Positions 16,635-24,571 of a stretch of 51,879 bases of DNA are shown here, one piece after another. The notes under the pieces were generated by a model. The model did no database searches, had not been told where the DNA came from, and saw only the letters and a program-made list of their open reading frames with translations. The stretch is taken from NCBI RefSeq assembly GCF_002224125.1, contig NZ_NCSM01000035.1, forward strand, positions 1 through 51,879, written 5' to 3'. The translations under genes and the position numbers were made by a program. Each line of letters opens with the position of its first letter. Within the stretch, counting starts at the first letter, position 1. Source of the stretch: Streptomyces sp. NBS 14/10 (GTDB lineage Bacteria > Actinomycetota > Actinomycetes > Streptomycetales > Streptomycetaceae).

Positions 16635-17153
16635 TCACTCGTGGGGCGCCCAGAAGTCGCTGAGGCGGCCGACGCCGTGCTCCACCGACTTCCACGAGCC
16701 GCTGAAGGTCACCACCGCGAGGGCTGAGGTCGGAAATCCGCTCCGGCCCATACGCTCCCGCGTGCCCTCCTCGGCCTCACCCGCCAGCGCGTCCGCCAGG
16801 GCGTGCATCCCAGGGTTGTGGCCGACCACCAGCAGGTCGCTCACATCGTCGGGCGTCTCGTTGAGCAGGGCGAGCAGCTCACCGAGGGAGGCCTCGTACA
16901 GCCGCTCCTCGTAGACGGTCTTCGGCCGCTGCGGCAGCTCGTGCACCACGAGCTTCCAGGTCTCCCGGGTGCGGACGGCCGTCGAGCAGAGGGTGAGCTC
17001 GGGGTTGATCCCGGCCTCGACGAGCCGGCGTCCGGCGAGCGGGGCGTCTTGGCGGCCGCGCTCCGCGAGCGGCCGCTCGTGGTCGGATACCTGGGGCCAG
17101 TCGGCCTTGGCGTGTCGGAGAAGGACGATCCTGCGGGGCACATCGACGCTCAT
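16635..17153 (-). CDS. SixA-type histidine phosphatase
   Basis: A 172-residue member of the phosphoglycerate-mutase-like histidine phosphatases, SixA subgroup. The catalytic RHAKAD motif (RIVLLRHAKADWP) is at about residue 10-15, the second active-site His lies in LLVVGHNPGMHALAD, and the conserved Arg is in TRETWKL. SixA in enterics removes phosphate from phosphohistidine proteins; the substrate in Streptomyces is not known. The ATG at 17153 follows GGGACAC; the frame stays open upstream without coding character. Confidence 0.88.
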   Translation of the reverse strand: MSVDVPRRIVLLRHAKADWPQVSDHERPLAERGRQDAPLAGRRLVEAGINPELTLCSTAVRTRETWKLVVHELPQRPKTVYEERLYEASLGELLALLNETPDDVSDLLVVGHNPGMHALADALAGEAEEGTRERMGRSGFPTSALAVVTFSGSWKSVEHGVGRLSDFWAPHE

Positions 17154-17283
17154 GTGTCCCAGCTTCGCATGAAAACGGGTGCCCGGCGCAGGGTGTTGGA
17201 GCGGACCAGTAAGGACGGATGTCCTCAGGCGAGGGAAGACGGGGCGAATGGCCACCATGGTGGCGAGGTGCCACGGCGAGGTG

Positions 17284-17493
17284 TCACGGCTGATGCGTGA
17301 GGGCGCCCCGTACCAGCCCGAAGACCTGCGAGAGCGTCCCTGAGCCGTCGGCGGCGTGCGCATCGGAGGAGCCCACGAGCAGCAGCAGGGCGGCGAAGGC
17401 CAGAGCCGGAAGCGCCAGGGCCCACCACGGCAGCCGACTGTCCGGACGGCGCCCGGCAGGGTCGGCGGGCCGGGGGTGGGTATGCGCGGACAT
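17284..17493 (-). CDS. Small single-span membrane protein, unknown function
   Basis: A 69-residue protein: a Pro/Arg-rich cytoplasmic start (SAHTHPRPADPAGRRPDSR), one hydrophobic segment at about residues 21-41 (WWALALPALAFAALLLLVG), then SSDAHAADGSGTLSQVFGLVRGALTHQP outside. The segment could also be read as a signal peptide ending near AHA. The ATG at 17493 is preceded by GGAGG at 8 bases, which decides the start over an in-frame ATG 87 bases upstream. Family not recognised. It is 130 bases upstream of the sixA-like gene on the same strand. Confidence 0.68.
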   Translation of the reverse strand: MSAHTHPRPADPAGRRPDSRLPWWALALPALAFAALLLLVGSSDAHAADGSGTLSQVFGLVRGALTHQP

Positions 17494-17658
17494 GGGGATC
17501 GCCTCCGGGGCGCGAGGGTGGGTGACGAGCGGCCGACGACGGGCGCCGCGCCTCCAGCCCCCGCCTTCGCTTTCCGACACCTCGAATCTACGGACCGCCG
17601 GGGGCCGGTCCCATCCGGTGAACCACCCAGTTACCCCTGACCCTGGCCCCTAAGGGAT

Positions 17659-17676
17659 GGTGGGGACAGCCCCACC
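17659..17676 (-). terminator. Terminator hairpin downstream of the MFS / 38-residue peptide pair
   Basis: GGTGGGG (17659-17665) and CCCCACC (17670-17676) with a 4-base loop, 34 bases past the stop of the 38-residue gene on the minus strand. Confidence 0.6.
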
Positions 17677-17709
17677 CTCAGGCGCGTACGCCCTCGGGGT
17701 CTCAGGGTC

Positions 17710-17826
17710 TCAGGGCGAGGCGATGGTCGCGACCACGCCGATGATCACGGTGATGCCCAGCATCACACCCAGGATGATGAGCAGCTTCTTCTGGCCGTTC
17801 GGCGGGTTTTCATCGAGCACTGGCAT
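17710..17826 (-). CDS. 38-residue membrane peptide (SGM_5486-like transporter-associated protein)
   Basis: A very short but convincing gene. It encodes MPVLDENPPNGQKKLL, one membrane helix of about 20 hydrophobic residues, and a short IASP tail. Codon third positions are almost all G or C, and the gene sits 73 bases downstream of the MFS transporter on the same strand. NCBI family naming includes a small Streptomyces group called SGM_5486 transporter-associated proteins, with this size and context, which I recall from family knowledge. The role is unknown; a helix of this size could be a stabilising subunit or regulator of the transporter. Confidence 0.75.
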   Translation of the reverse strand: MPVLDENPPNGQKKLLIILGVMLGITVIIGVVATIASP

Positions 17827-17899
17827 GGCCCCAGTGTCCCACCGCCCCACCGCCGCCCCGGCACCGCCCCGCGGGTTCGCGAGGACCGGCCGAGCTCGC

Positions 17900-19210
17900 T
17901 CAGATCTCGTCCTCGACGGCGCGGTCGCGCCCCGCCAGCAGACCGGCGGCGATCTGCGGCAGCATCAGCCCGGCCATCAGCGCGATGGGCAGGTCCCAGC
18001 CGCCGGTGTGCTGGTAGAGCGCGCCGACCAGCAGCGGCCCGGGTATGGACAGCAGATAGCCGGCGCTCTGGGCGAAGGCGGACAGCCGCACCACGCCGGC
18101 CGCGGTCCTGGCCCGCATGCCGATCATGGTCAGGGCGAGCGGGAAGGCGCAGTTCGAGATGCCGAGCAGCACCGCCCACACCCAGGCGCCCCCGGCCGGG
18201 GCGAGCCACAGCCCGATGTACGCGCTGAGCCCGAAGGCCCCCAGGATCGCCACCAGCGGGCCCTGGGTGCGCAGCCTGGCCGCCACGGACGGCAGGACGA
18301 AGGCCAGCGGTACGCCCATCACCATGGTGACCGCGAGCAGCAGCCCGGAAGTGGAGGCGGAGACCCCGGCGTCGCGGAAGACCTGGGACATCCAGCCCAT
18401 GGTGATGTAGGCGCCGGTGGCCTGGAGGCCGAAGAAGACGGCAAGGGCCCAGGCGGTGGGGCTCCTGGTGATCCTGGTACGGGCAGGAGCAGCGGCGGAG
18501 GCAGGAGCAGCGGCGGAGTCGGAGGCGGAGGCCGAAGCGGAAGTCGTGGCCGCGGCCTGTCCCGTACGGTCGCGAGCGAGCGCCAGCCAGGGCAGCACGG
18601 CGACGCCCGCGAGCACCGCCCACGCCCCGAGCCCGGCCCGCCAGCCGCCGCCCAGTGCGTCGGTCATGGGGACCGTGACGGCGGCCGCGACGGCCGAGCC
18701 CAGCGACAAAGCCATCGAGTACGCGCCGGTCATGGGCCCCACCCGGTCGGGGAACCAGCGCTTGACGATCACCGGCATGAGGACGTTGCCCACGGCGATC
18801 CCGGCGAACGCGAGGGCGCTGGCGGCGAGGAAACCGGCGGTCCCGCCCATCAGGGGGCGTACGGCCAGGCCCACGGTGATGGCGACGAGCCCCACGCAGA
18901 CGACGGCGCCCGGCCCCCAGCGGCGGGCCAGCCGGGGCGCGGCGATGCCGAAGAGGGCGAAGCAGGCCGCCGGCATAGAGGTGAGCAGCCCGGCGACGGT
19001 GCCGCTCATGCCCAGGTCGGCCCGCGCCTCTTCGAGGAGCGGGCCGAGGCTGGTGACGGTGGGGCGGAGGTTGACCGCGGCGAGGACCAGGCCGAGGACG
19101 ACGAGGCGTCGCCGCCACCGGGGAGCCGCGGGCTCCGGGGCACTTCGCCGCCGTATCGGGGCGGCGGTGTCGGGAGTCGCGAGATCCTGGTCAGCCATGG
19201 ACGTCATCAT
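17900..19210 (-). CDS. MFS transporter, CynX/NimT-like
   Basis: A 436-residue major facilitator with about twelve hydrophobic segments. The first (LVVLGLVLAAVNLRPTVTSLGPLLEEARADLGMS) carries the NLRP motif characteristic of the CynX/NimT (cyanate / nitroimidazole) group. A flexible Ala/Ser-rich loop (residues about 225-255) divides the two six-helix halves. The substrate cannot be inferred. There is no ribosome site; in-frame ATGs at 19210, 19207 and 19198 are all possible, and the first two lie inside a palindrome. The gene is divergent from a GntR regulator, probably its controller, and is followed by the 38-residue peptide gene. Confidence 0.88.
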   Translation of the reverse strand: MMTSMADQDLATPDTAAPIRRRSAPEPAAPRWRRRLVVLGLVLAAVNLRPTVTSLGPLLEEARADLGMSGTVAGLLTSMPAACFALFGIAAPRLARRWGPGAVVCVGLVAITVGLAVRPLMGGTAGFLAASALAFAGIAVGNVLMPVIVKRWFPDRVGPMTGAYSMALSLGSAVAAAVTVPMTDALGGGWRAGLGAWAVLAGVAVLPWLALARDRTGQAAATTSASASASDSAAAPASAAAPARTRITRSPTAWALAVFFGLQATGAYITMGWMSQVFRDAGVSASTSGLLLAVTMVMGVPLAFVLPSVAARLRTQGPLVAILGAFGLSAYIGLWLAPAGGAWVWAVLLGISNCAFPLALTMIGMRARTAAGVVRLSAFAQSAGYLLSIPGPLLVGALYQHTGGWDLPIALMAGLMLPQIAAGLLAGRDRAVEDEI

Positions 19211-19219
19211 AGAATGATG
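19205..19219. promoter_or_regulatory. Candidate GntR operator overlapping the MFS start codon
   Basis: CATCAT and ATGATG are perfect inverted arms around AGA. It lies in the 103-base divergent region between the MFS and GntR genes and covers the MFS start codon, where bound repressor would block transcription or a leaderless start. Confidence 0.45.
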
Positions 19220-19313
19220 GGATGAATGGCTGTCCAGTAGTTTGCAGCCGCCCGGTGACGGCCGGACGGCATCATGGGAGCGCCCGCATCCCCGCCCCAG
19301 GCACAGGAGAGTC

Positions 19314-20012
19314 ATGCCGCTGACCTCGCCCCGGCGCTCCGCGCTCGCCGACCAGGTGATCGCCCAGCTGCGCGCCCAGATCACCTCAGGCGAGTGGCCG
19401 GTGGGATCCCGGATCCCCACCGAGCCCGAACTGGTCGAGCAGCTGGGAGTGGCCCGTAACACCGTGCGCGAGGCGGTGCGCGCGCTCGCGCACAACGGCC
19501 TGCTGGACATCCGGCAGGGCTCGGGCACCTATGTGCTGGCGACCAGCGAGCTGGCCGGGGTGATGCACCGCCGCTTCGCGGACGCCGACCCGCTGCACGT
19601 CGCCGAGTTGCGCAGCGCCCTGGAGACGAAGGCGGCCTGGCTGGCCGCGGAGCGCCGTACCGAGCAGGACCTCAAACAGATCGACGCGCTGCTGGACCGG
19701 CGCGAGCGGGCCTGGGCCTCCGGGGACACCGAGACCTTCGTCGAGGCGGACGCGACGCTGCACATGGCCGTGGTCGCGGCCTCGCACAACGACGTACTGG
19801 AGGAGCTGTACGCCGATCTGGGCGGGGTGGTGCGGCAGTTTCTGCACGGGGACGTCAAGGGCGGACTGCGGCCCGAGACGTATGTGGACCATGCGCGGCT
19901 GGTGGAGGCGATCCGGGCGCGGAACGGGGAGCGGGCGGCGGCGGAGGCGAGCACGCACCCCTTCAGCTGCCGGTACGCGAACCGTTCGGGCGGCACAGGA
20001 ACGGCCGGCTGA
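19314..20012 (+). CDS. FadR-subfamily GntR transcriptional regulator
   Basis: A 232-residue repressor-type protein. The winged helix-turn-helix lies at about residues 8-75 (ALADQVIAQLRAQITSGEWPVGSRIPTEPELVEQLGVARNTVREAVRALAHNGLLDIRQGSGTYV). The C-terminal all-helical FCD ligand domain includes the metal-binding pattern residues in EADATLHMAVVAASHN and VDHARLVEAI. The ATG at 19314 follows AGGAGAGTC. It is divergent from the CynX/NimT-like transporter and likely represses it until a ligand, perhaps a transported acid, binds the FCD domain. Confidence 0.92.
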   Translation: MPLTSPRRSALADQVIAQLRAQITSGEWPVGSRIPTEPELVEQLGVARNTVREAVRALAHNGLLDIRQGSGTYVLATSELAGVMHRRFADADPLHVAELRSALETKAAWLAAERRTEQDLKQIDALLDRRERAWASGDTETFVEADATLHMAVVAASHNDVLEELYADLGGVVRQFLHGDVKGGLRPETYVDHARLVEAIRARNGERAAAEASTHPFSCRYANRSGGTGTAG

Positions 20013-20033
20013 CCGCAACGGCCGACTGGCCGC

Positions 20034-20366
20034 TCAGTGGTGGCTCACCCAGGCCTTCCGTATCTCCTTCCAGCAGCGGTCCGCGAGCCGTACGTGCTGG
20101 GCCGGGCCGACCTCGACGGAGCGCCCGTCCATATCCGGGTCCCACCAGCGCGCGCACTCGACGTGCAGCTGGACCCGGTCCACGTCCGGGTTCGGGTTGA
20201 AGCAGCTGGCCGTGGCGTGCGAGCCGCGCACCCAGGTGCTGCAGGCCGCCTCGCGCGGCCGGGGGCGCTCCTGGGCGGCCGAGTTCGAGGCGTTCGACGC
20301 GACGGCGATGAAGCCGACCACGGCCGCCACCAGTACTGCGGCCGCGACGCAACGGGACGTACGCAT
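20034..20366 (-). CDS. Exported small protein of unknown function with four cysteines
   Basis: A 110-residue precursor. Residues 1-30 look like a Sec signal peptide (RCVAAAVLVAAVVGFIAVASNASN). The mature part holds Cys at CSTWV, CFNPNP, CARWW and CWKEI, spaced so that two disulphides are likely outside the cell. I do not recognise the family. The ATG at 20366 has GGAGG 9 bases upstream, a strong site. It ends 21 bases from the convergent GntR gene. Confidence 0.75.
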   Translation of the reverse strand: MRTSRCVAAAVLVAAVVGFIAVASNASNSAAQERPRPREAACSTWVRGSHATASCFNPNPDVDRVQLHVECARWWDPDMDGRSVEVGPAQHVRLADRCWKEIRKAWVSHH

Positions 20367-20487
20367 GGCAGGACCTCCTCGACCGTGCTGAACCGCCGCG
20401 CCTCAAGCCGCCGCACCCGATACTCACTCCACAGTGCGGGTGACACCGCGCGGTGCGCTCGGCGCACTGGTCCGAACGGGCGAACGG

Positions 20488-20530
20488 CCGCCGCCCCGGC
20501 CCCCGCGGAGCGCGGGAACCGGGGCGGCGG
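20488..20530 (-). terminator. Terminator hairpin of the fabG-fabI operon
   Basis: CCGCCGCCCCGG (20488-20499) pairs perfectly with 20519-20530; the loop also contains a shorter GC stem. It lies 27 bases past the fabI stop. Confidence 0.75.
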
Positions 20531-20557
20531 GAAGGCGATGCGTGCGTACGGACGGGC

Positions 20558-21328
20558 TCAGGCGCCCATCATGTGCACACCGCCGTCGACGTGCACGATC
20601 TCACCCGTGGTGCGCGGGAACCAGTCCGACAGCAGGGCGACGACGCCACGGCCGGCCGGCTCCGGGTCGCTCAGGTCCCAGCCGATGGGCGCGCGGTTGT
20701 CCCACACGGTCGCCAGCTCCTCGAAGCCCGGGATGGACTTCGCGGCCATGGACTTGATGGGGCCCGCGGAGACCAGGTTGCAGCGGATGTTCTTCGCGCC
20801 CAGATCCCGGGCGAGGTAGCGGTTGGTGGACTCCAGCGCCGCCTTGGCCACGCCCATCCAGTCGTACTTCGGCCAGGCGAACTGGGCGTCGAAGGTCAGG
20901 CCGACGATCGAGCCGCCCCGCGGCATGACCGGCAGGCAGGCCATGGTCAGCGCCTTGAGCGAGTACGCCGAGACATGCACGGCGGTGGACACGTCCTCCC
21001 AGGAGCCCTCCAGGAAGTTGAACGCGCCCTGCGGGCCGAAGGCGATGGAGTGCACCACGCCGTCCAGGTCGACACCCTCGCCCAGGTGCTCGCGCACCTT
21101 GTCGGCCAGGCCGTCCAGGTCCTCCTGGTTCTGCACATCCAGCTCGATGACCGGCGCGGGCTTGGGCAGCCGCTTGGCGATCCGCTCGACGAGGGAGACC
21201 CGGCCGAAGCCGGTGAGGATGACCTCGGCGCCCTCGTCCTGGGCGAGCTTGGCGGCGTGGAAGGCGATGGACGCCTCGGTGAGGACGCCCGTGACCAGGA
21301 TGCGCTTACCGGCGAGAATTCCACTCAT
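20558..21328 (-). CDS. fabI: Enoyl-ACP reductase FabI (InhA type)
   Basis: Reduces trans-2-enoyl-ACP with NADH in the last step of each fatty-acid elongation cycle. The 256-residue product shows the InhA-like opening (SGILAGKRILVTGVLTEASIAFHAAKLAQDEGAEV), the YxxxxxxK active site in YDWMGVAKAALE, and the closing EIVHVDGGVHMMGA. The actinobacterial form, shared with mycobacterial InhA, is the target of isoniazid-type inhibitors. It starts 5 bases after the fabG stop, so the two genes are one operon. Confidence 0.95.
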   Translation of the reverse strand: MSGILAGKRILVTGVLTEASIAFHAAKLAQDEGAEVILTGFGRVSLVERIAKRLPKPAPVIELDVQNQEDLDGLADKVREHLGEGVDLDGVVHSIAFGPQGAFNFLEGSWEDVSTAVHVSAYSLKALTMACLPVMPRGGSIVGLTFDAQFAWPKYDWMGVAKAALESTNRYLARDLGAKNIRCNLVSAGPIKSMAAKSIPGFEELATVWDNRAPIGWDLSDPEPAGRGVVALLSDWFPRTTGEIVHVDGGVHMMGA

Positions 21329-21333
21329 GACGT

Positions 21334-22038
21334 TCAGTGACCCATGCCCAATCCGCCGTCGACAGGGATGACGGCTCCAGTGATGTACGCGGCCTCCTCA
21401 GAGGCCAGGAAGCGAACCGAGGCGGCGATCTCCTCGGGCTGCGCGTAGCGCGCGAGCGGCACCTGCTTCACGTATGCCTCCCGCTGCTTCTCGTCGAGCG
21501 CGCGGGTCATATCGGTGTCGACGAAGCCGGGCGCGACCACGTTGACCGTGATGTTGCGCGAGCCGAGCTCACGGGCGAGGGAGCGGGCGAAGCCCACCAG
21601 ACCGGCCTTGGACGCGGCGTAGTTCGCCTGGCCCGCGGAGCCCAGCAGGCCCACCACGGACGAGATCAGGACGATACGGCCCTTGCGGGCGCGCAGCATG
21701 CCGCGGTTGGCGCGCTTGACGACACGGAACGCACCGGTGAGGTTCGTGTCGAGGACGGTGGAGAAGTCCTCCTCCGTCATCCGCATCAGCAGCTGGTCGC
21801 GGGTAATGCCGGCATTCGCCACCAGCACCTCGACCGGGCCGTGCTTCTCCTCGATCTCCTTGTACGCCTGCTCGACCTGCTCGGGCTCGGTGATGTCGCA
21901 CTTGACCGCGAGAAAGCCGGCCGGCGGCTCCCCGGACCGGTACGTGATGGCGACCTTGTCGCCTGCGTCGGCGAAGGCGCGGGCCACGGCGAGGCCGATG
22001 CCGCGGTTTCCTCCGGTGACGAGAACCGAGCGGCTCAA
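21334..22038 (-). CDS. fabG: 3-oxoacyl-ACP reductase FabG
   Basis: NADPH-dependent reduction of 3-ketoacyl-ACP in fatty-acid elongation. The 234-residue SDR has the cofactor loop TGGNRGIG, NAG at VANAGI, catalytic Ser in LISSVVGLLGSAGQ, and YAASK. The start is a TTG at 22038: it begins the conserved SRSVLVTGG sequence, GAGAGGGTGG lies just upstream, and no ATG or GTG fits better. A vegetative-type promoter lies 40-65 bases upstream. It leads the fabG-fabI operon. Confidence 0.95.
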   Translation of the reverse strand: MSRSVLVTGGNRGIGLAVARAFADAGDKVAITYRSGEPPAGFLAVKCDITEPEQVEQAYKEIEEKHGPVEVLVANAGITRDQLLMRMTEEDFSTVLDTNLTGAFRVVKRANRGMLRARKGRIVLISSVVGLLGSAGQANYAASKAGLVGFARSLARELGSRNITVNVVAPGFVDTDMTRALDEKQREAYVKQVPLARYAQPEEIAASVRFLASEEAAYITGAVIPVDGGLGMGH

Positions 22039-22075
22039 GGGACCACCCTCTCTGTTGGATGTCGTACCGGGCGTC

Positions 22076-22104
22076 ACTATGTGTGGCGACCCTTGTGTAC
22101 GCAA
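22076..22104 (-). promoter_or_regulatory. Candidate vegetative promoter of fabG-fabI
   Basis: On the minus strand, TTGCGT (22099-22104) and CATAGT (22076-22081) are separated by 17 bases, close to the HrdB-type consensus. The leader would be about 30 bases. Confidence 0.5.
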
Positions 22105-22224
22105 ACTATCGGGCAAAGGCCCGGTGCGGGGAATCGAGCACGCACAGGGGCGCCACCCGGTCACTGTCGACTTCCTACAGAAGCCTCCGGAAGCCTCACG
22201 ACGGACCGCTCCCGCGTTCGCCTG

Positions 22225-22686
22225 TCATTCCACGGCGTACTCGCACCACACCGTCTTGCCGATGGTGCGATCCGTCACCCCCCATTTGGACGCGAGCGCG
22301 TCCACGAGCACCAGCCCGCGTCCGTGCTCCTCCTGGTGGGCCACGGCCGCCGTGGTGTGATCGCGGAGCTCAGGACGCCGCTCGCCCCGGGCGTCGGACA
22401 CCTCGATACGGGCGGTGACCGGGCTCCGATGCGCTCCGGGCGGGGGCTGGACGGTGAGTCGGAGATGGAAGTGCCGGCCGGGCACATGCCCGTGGCTCAC
22501 GGCGTTCGCCGTGAGCTCACCCGCGAGCAGGGCGATGCCGTACGAGGCGTCGCTGTCCCGCGGAATGCCCCATTCCTCCAACCGGCGGACCACGAGCCGC
22601 CGGGCGAGCCGTGCGCCGTGCCGGGAGGAAGTGAAGAACATCTCGAACGTGCCGAGCGTATTACCAGGGGGATTTTCGCCATTCAC
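22225..22686 (-). CDS. HATPase-fold anti-sigma/regulator protein (RsbW/AbaA-like)
   Basis: A 153-residue GHKL ATPase-fold protein without a dimerisation helix, as in RsbW-type serine kinases. Recognisable motifs are LLAGELTANAVSHG (N-box) and EEHGRGLVLVDALASKWGV (G-box). Streptomyces carry dozens of these, often in whiJ/abaA-type clusters beside XRE and DUF397 genes, as here. The GTG at 22686 is chosen because coding character begins there (GENPPGNTLGTFEMFFTSS), though the ribosome site is weak. It is divergent from the XRE-DUF397 pair. Whether it acts on a sigma factor is not known. Confidence 0.83.
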   Translation of the reverse strand: MNGENPPGNTLGTFEMFFTSSRHGARLARRLVVRRLEEWGIPRDSDASYGIALLAGELTANAVSHGHVPGRHFHLRLTVQPPPGAHRSPVTARIEVSDARGERRPELRDHTTAAVAHQEEHGRGLVLVDALASKWGVTDRTIGKTVWCEYAVE

Positions 22687-22693
22687 GTCACCG

Positions 22694-22718
22694 AGCGTGG
22701 CGAAGCGTGCATAGCGTG
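22694..22718. promoter_or_regulatory. Three phased AGCGTG repeats, candidate XRE operator
   Basis: AGCGTG begins at 22694, 22704 and 22713, that is, about one helical turn apart. The array lies 8 bases upstream of the HATPase start, in the divergent region facing the XRE gene. Confidence 0.4.
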
Positions 22719-22837
22719 ACCAGACAGCTCGCGAGTACCCAGGGTCGCTGTACGGGCACGGAAAGTGCGCGTACGGGAGTGACGCCGTGACGCGGGCGGG
22801 GAGACATGACGTTCTTGCGCACGGGAGGGGGCGGGAC

Positions 22838-23704
22838 ATGGCAGATACGGAGCGGCCGGAGCAGGGCGAGTACGGGGCGGACTTCCTCAAGTTCCTGGGC
22901 AAGCAGGTGAAGCTCTTCCGCGAGCGAGCGGGGCTCACTCAGCCGCAGCTGGGCGAGGCGATCGGGTACAGCGAGGAGCTGGTGTCCTCGGTGGAGCAGG
23001 GGCGGCGGGTGCCACAGCCGGAGTTCCTGGACGCGGCGGACGACGCGCTGAACGCGTTCGGGGTGCTGCGGGCGGCGAAGGAGGAGGTGTCCAAGGCGCG
23101 GCTTCCGGCGTTCTTTCGCGGGGCGGCGAGGCTGGAGGCGCAGGCGACGGAGTTCCATGCGTACGAGAACCAGGTGGTCAATGGGCTGCTGCAAACCAAG
23201 GATTATGCCCGCGCCGTGTTCACGATGCAGCGTCCAGCGCTGGACGAGGAGACCATCGAGCACCGCGTGCATGCCCGGCTGGCCCGACAGGAACTTCTCA
23301 CCCGCCGACCAGCACCGGTCATGAGCTTCGTTATCGAAGAGGCGGCACTGCGCCGCCCATGCGGTGGTGCATCAGTGCTACGTGGCCAGTTGGCACACCT
23401 CCTGCACGTCGGAGAGATGCGGAACATCGAGCTCCAGGTACTGCCAACGGCGGTGGAGGAACACGCCGGAAACGGCGGCCCCTTCGCCTTGCTGGAGCCC
23501 AGCGGCCGTCAGATGATGGCCTACGTCGAGGTGCAGGACATCGGCAGGTTGGTGACCGACCGAAAAGCAGTCCGCACGCTCGAGCAGCGGTACGGCATCA
23601 TCAGGGCACAGGCGCTCACGCCACGAGAGTCGCTGGACTTCATCGAGAAGCTGCGGGGAGAACTATGCACACCAAGCGAGACGGAGCGGGCGCGTCCGAA
23701 CTGA
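22838..23704 (+). CDS. XRE-family regulator with DUF5753 domain (WhiJ-like)
   Basis: A 288-residue DNA-binding protein. The helix-turn-helix covers about residues 18-75 (FLGKQVKLFRERAGLTQPQLGEAIGYSEELVSSVEQGRRVP). The DUF5753 ligand-like domain follows (EAQATEFHAYENQVVNGLLQTKDYARAVF ... ERYGI-type ending RTLEQRYGIIRAQALTPRESLDFIEKL). The ATG at 22838 follows GGGAGGGGGCGGG. Proteins of this type in Streptomyces work with a DUF397 partner and modulate development and antibiotic onset. The DUF397 gene overlaps its 3' end by 40 bases. Confidence 0.93.
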   Translation: MADTERPEQGEYGADFLKFLGKQVKLFRERAGLTQPQLGEAIGYSEELVSSVEQGRRVPQPEFLDAADDALNAFGVLRAAKEEVSKARLPAFFRGAARLEAQATEFHAYENQVVNGLLQTKDYARAVFTMQRPALDEETIEHRVHARLARQELLTRRPAPVMSFVIEEAALRRPCGGASVLRGQLAHLLHVGEMRNIELQVLPTAVEEHAGNGGPFALLEPSGRQMMAYVEVQDIGRLVTDRKAVRTLEQRYGIIRAQALTPRESLDFIEKLRGELCTPSETERARPN

Positions 23705-23883
23705 CGTGGTTCAAGAGCAGCTACAGCAGCGGGGAGGGCGGCATGTGCGTCGAGGTGGCCTCCGGCCCGACCGCCATCCACGTACGGGACTCGAAGCACG
23801 CGCAGGGACCCCAGCTCGCCTTCCACATAACCGAGTGGGGCGCGTTCATCGGCAGCCTCCGCGTCGGGGAGTTCGACGCGTAG
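23665..23883 (+). CDS. DUF397 protein (BldB-like small partner)
   Basis: A 72-residue DUF397 protein. The signature is complete: LTWFKSSYSSGEGGMCVEVA, then IHVRDSKHAQGPQLAF and a C-terminal WGAFIGSLRVGEF. It starts with the ATG at 23665 after GGGGAGAACT, 40 bases inside the XRE gene in another frame, so the two are translationally coupled. DUF397 proteins bind the paired XRE regulator and behave like antitoxin or co-repressor partners. It ends 14 bases from the convergent GNAT gene. Confidence 0.93.
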   Translation: MHTKRDGAGASELTWFKSSYSSGEGGMCVEVASGPTAIHVRDSKHAQGPQLAFHITEWGAFIGSLRVGEFDA

Positions 23884-23897
23884 AGACCGACAGCGCG

Positions 23898-24422
23898 TCA
23901 GCGCAGCTCGCCTTCCAGCAGGCCCATCGTGAACATGTCGTACCACTGGCCATCGCGCCGGAAGACCTGACGCAGCCTGCCTTCGTCGACGAAGCCGATC
24001 TTCTGGTAGATGTGGTGCGCGGCGTGGTTCTCGGTGACGACGGTCAGCGTGATCTTGTGCAGCCGCATCTTGTCGAAGCCATAGCGGCATATCGTCCGCA
24101 TCGCGTCGGTGGCGTAGCCGCGTCCCCAGTACTCCTTCTCGCCGATGTATATGTCGAGTTCGGCAATGCCCGTCTCCGGCTCGGTATCGCGCAGCCGAAC
24201 CAGGCCGATGAGCTTTGCGTCAGCGAGGACTTCGACTCCGTAGAGCACATTGCCGTAAGCATTGCGCGGCCGCTCCTCCAGCCGCTTCCTCACGTGGGAC
24301 ACCGGCTGTGCGTAGCCATCGAACATCCAGCGCATGACCTCCGGGTCGTGGTTCCACCGCCACAGCGCCTCGGCGTCCGACGGCTCCATCGGCCGTAGCC
24401 GGACCAGCTCACCAAGCACCAT
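23898..24422 (-). CDS. GNAT N-acetyltransferase (RimJ/RimL type)
   Basis: A 174-residue acetyltransferase. It opens with LVRLRPMEPSDAEALWRWNHDPEVMRWM, typical of the Acetyltransf_3 group; the acetyl-CoA loop is YWGRGYATDAMRTICRYGF, and the late segment VVTENHAAHHIYQKIGFVDEGRLRQVF is the standard GNAT helix-strand with Asn and Tyr. Substrates may be ribosomal protein N-termini, amino acids or a drug; the sequence does not say. The ATG at 24422 follows AAAGGCGGGC. Confidence 0.88.
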   Translation of the reverse strand: MVLGELVRLRPMEPSDAEALWRWNHDPEVMRWMFDGYAQPVSHVRKRLEERPRNAYGNVLYGVEVLADAKLIGLVRLRDTEPETGIAELDIYIGEKEYWGRGYATDAMRTICRYGFDKMRLHKITLTVVTENHAAHHIYQKIGFVDEGRLRQVFRRDGQWYDMFTMGLLEGELR

Positions 24423-24571
24423 GCCCGGGCCCGCCTTTCAAAGTCTTCATGATCCCCGTACGCGAACCCGCCAGTGGTAACACGGGCTCGATCCGCGCTC
24501 AACCCATTACCCGGCGTACGGAGCCACGCCATCGCCCCCGACCACGAGGCCCCGGCGACCGCCAGTTCACC

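Noticed and set aside
22225..22938. Longer N-terminal version of the HATPase protein
   Set aside because: The extension beyond 22686 reads as Ser/Arg/Pro-rich antisense of the XRE gene and would overlap it.
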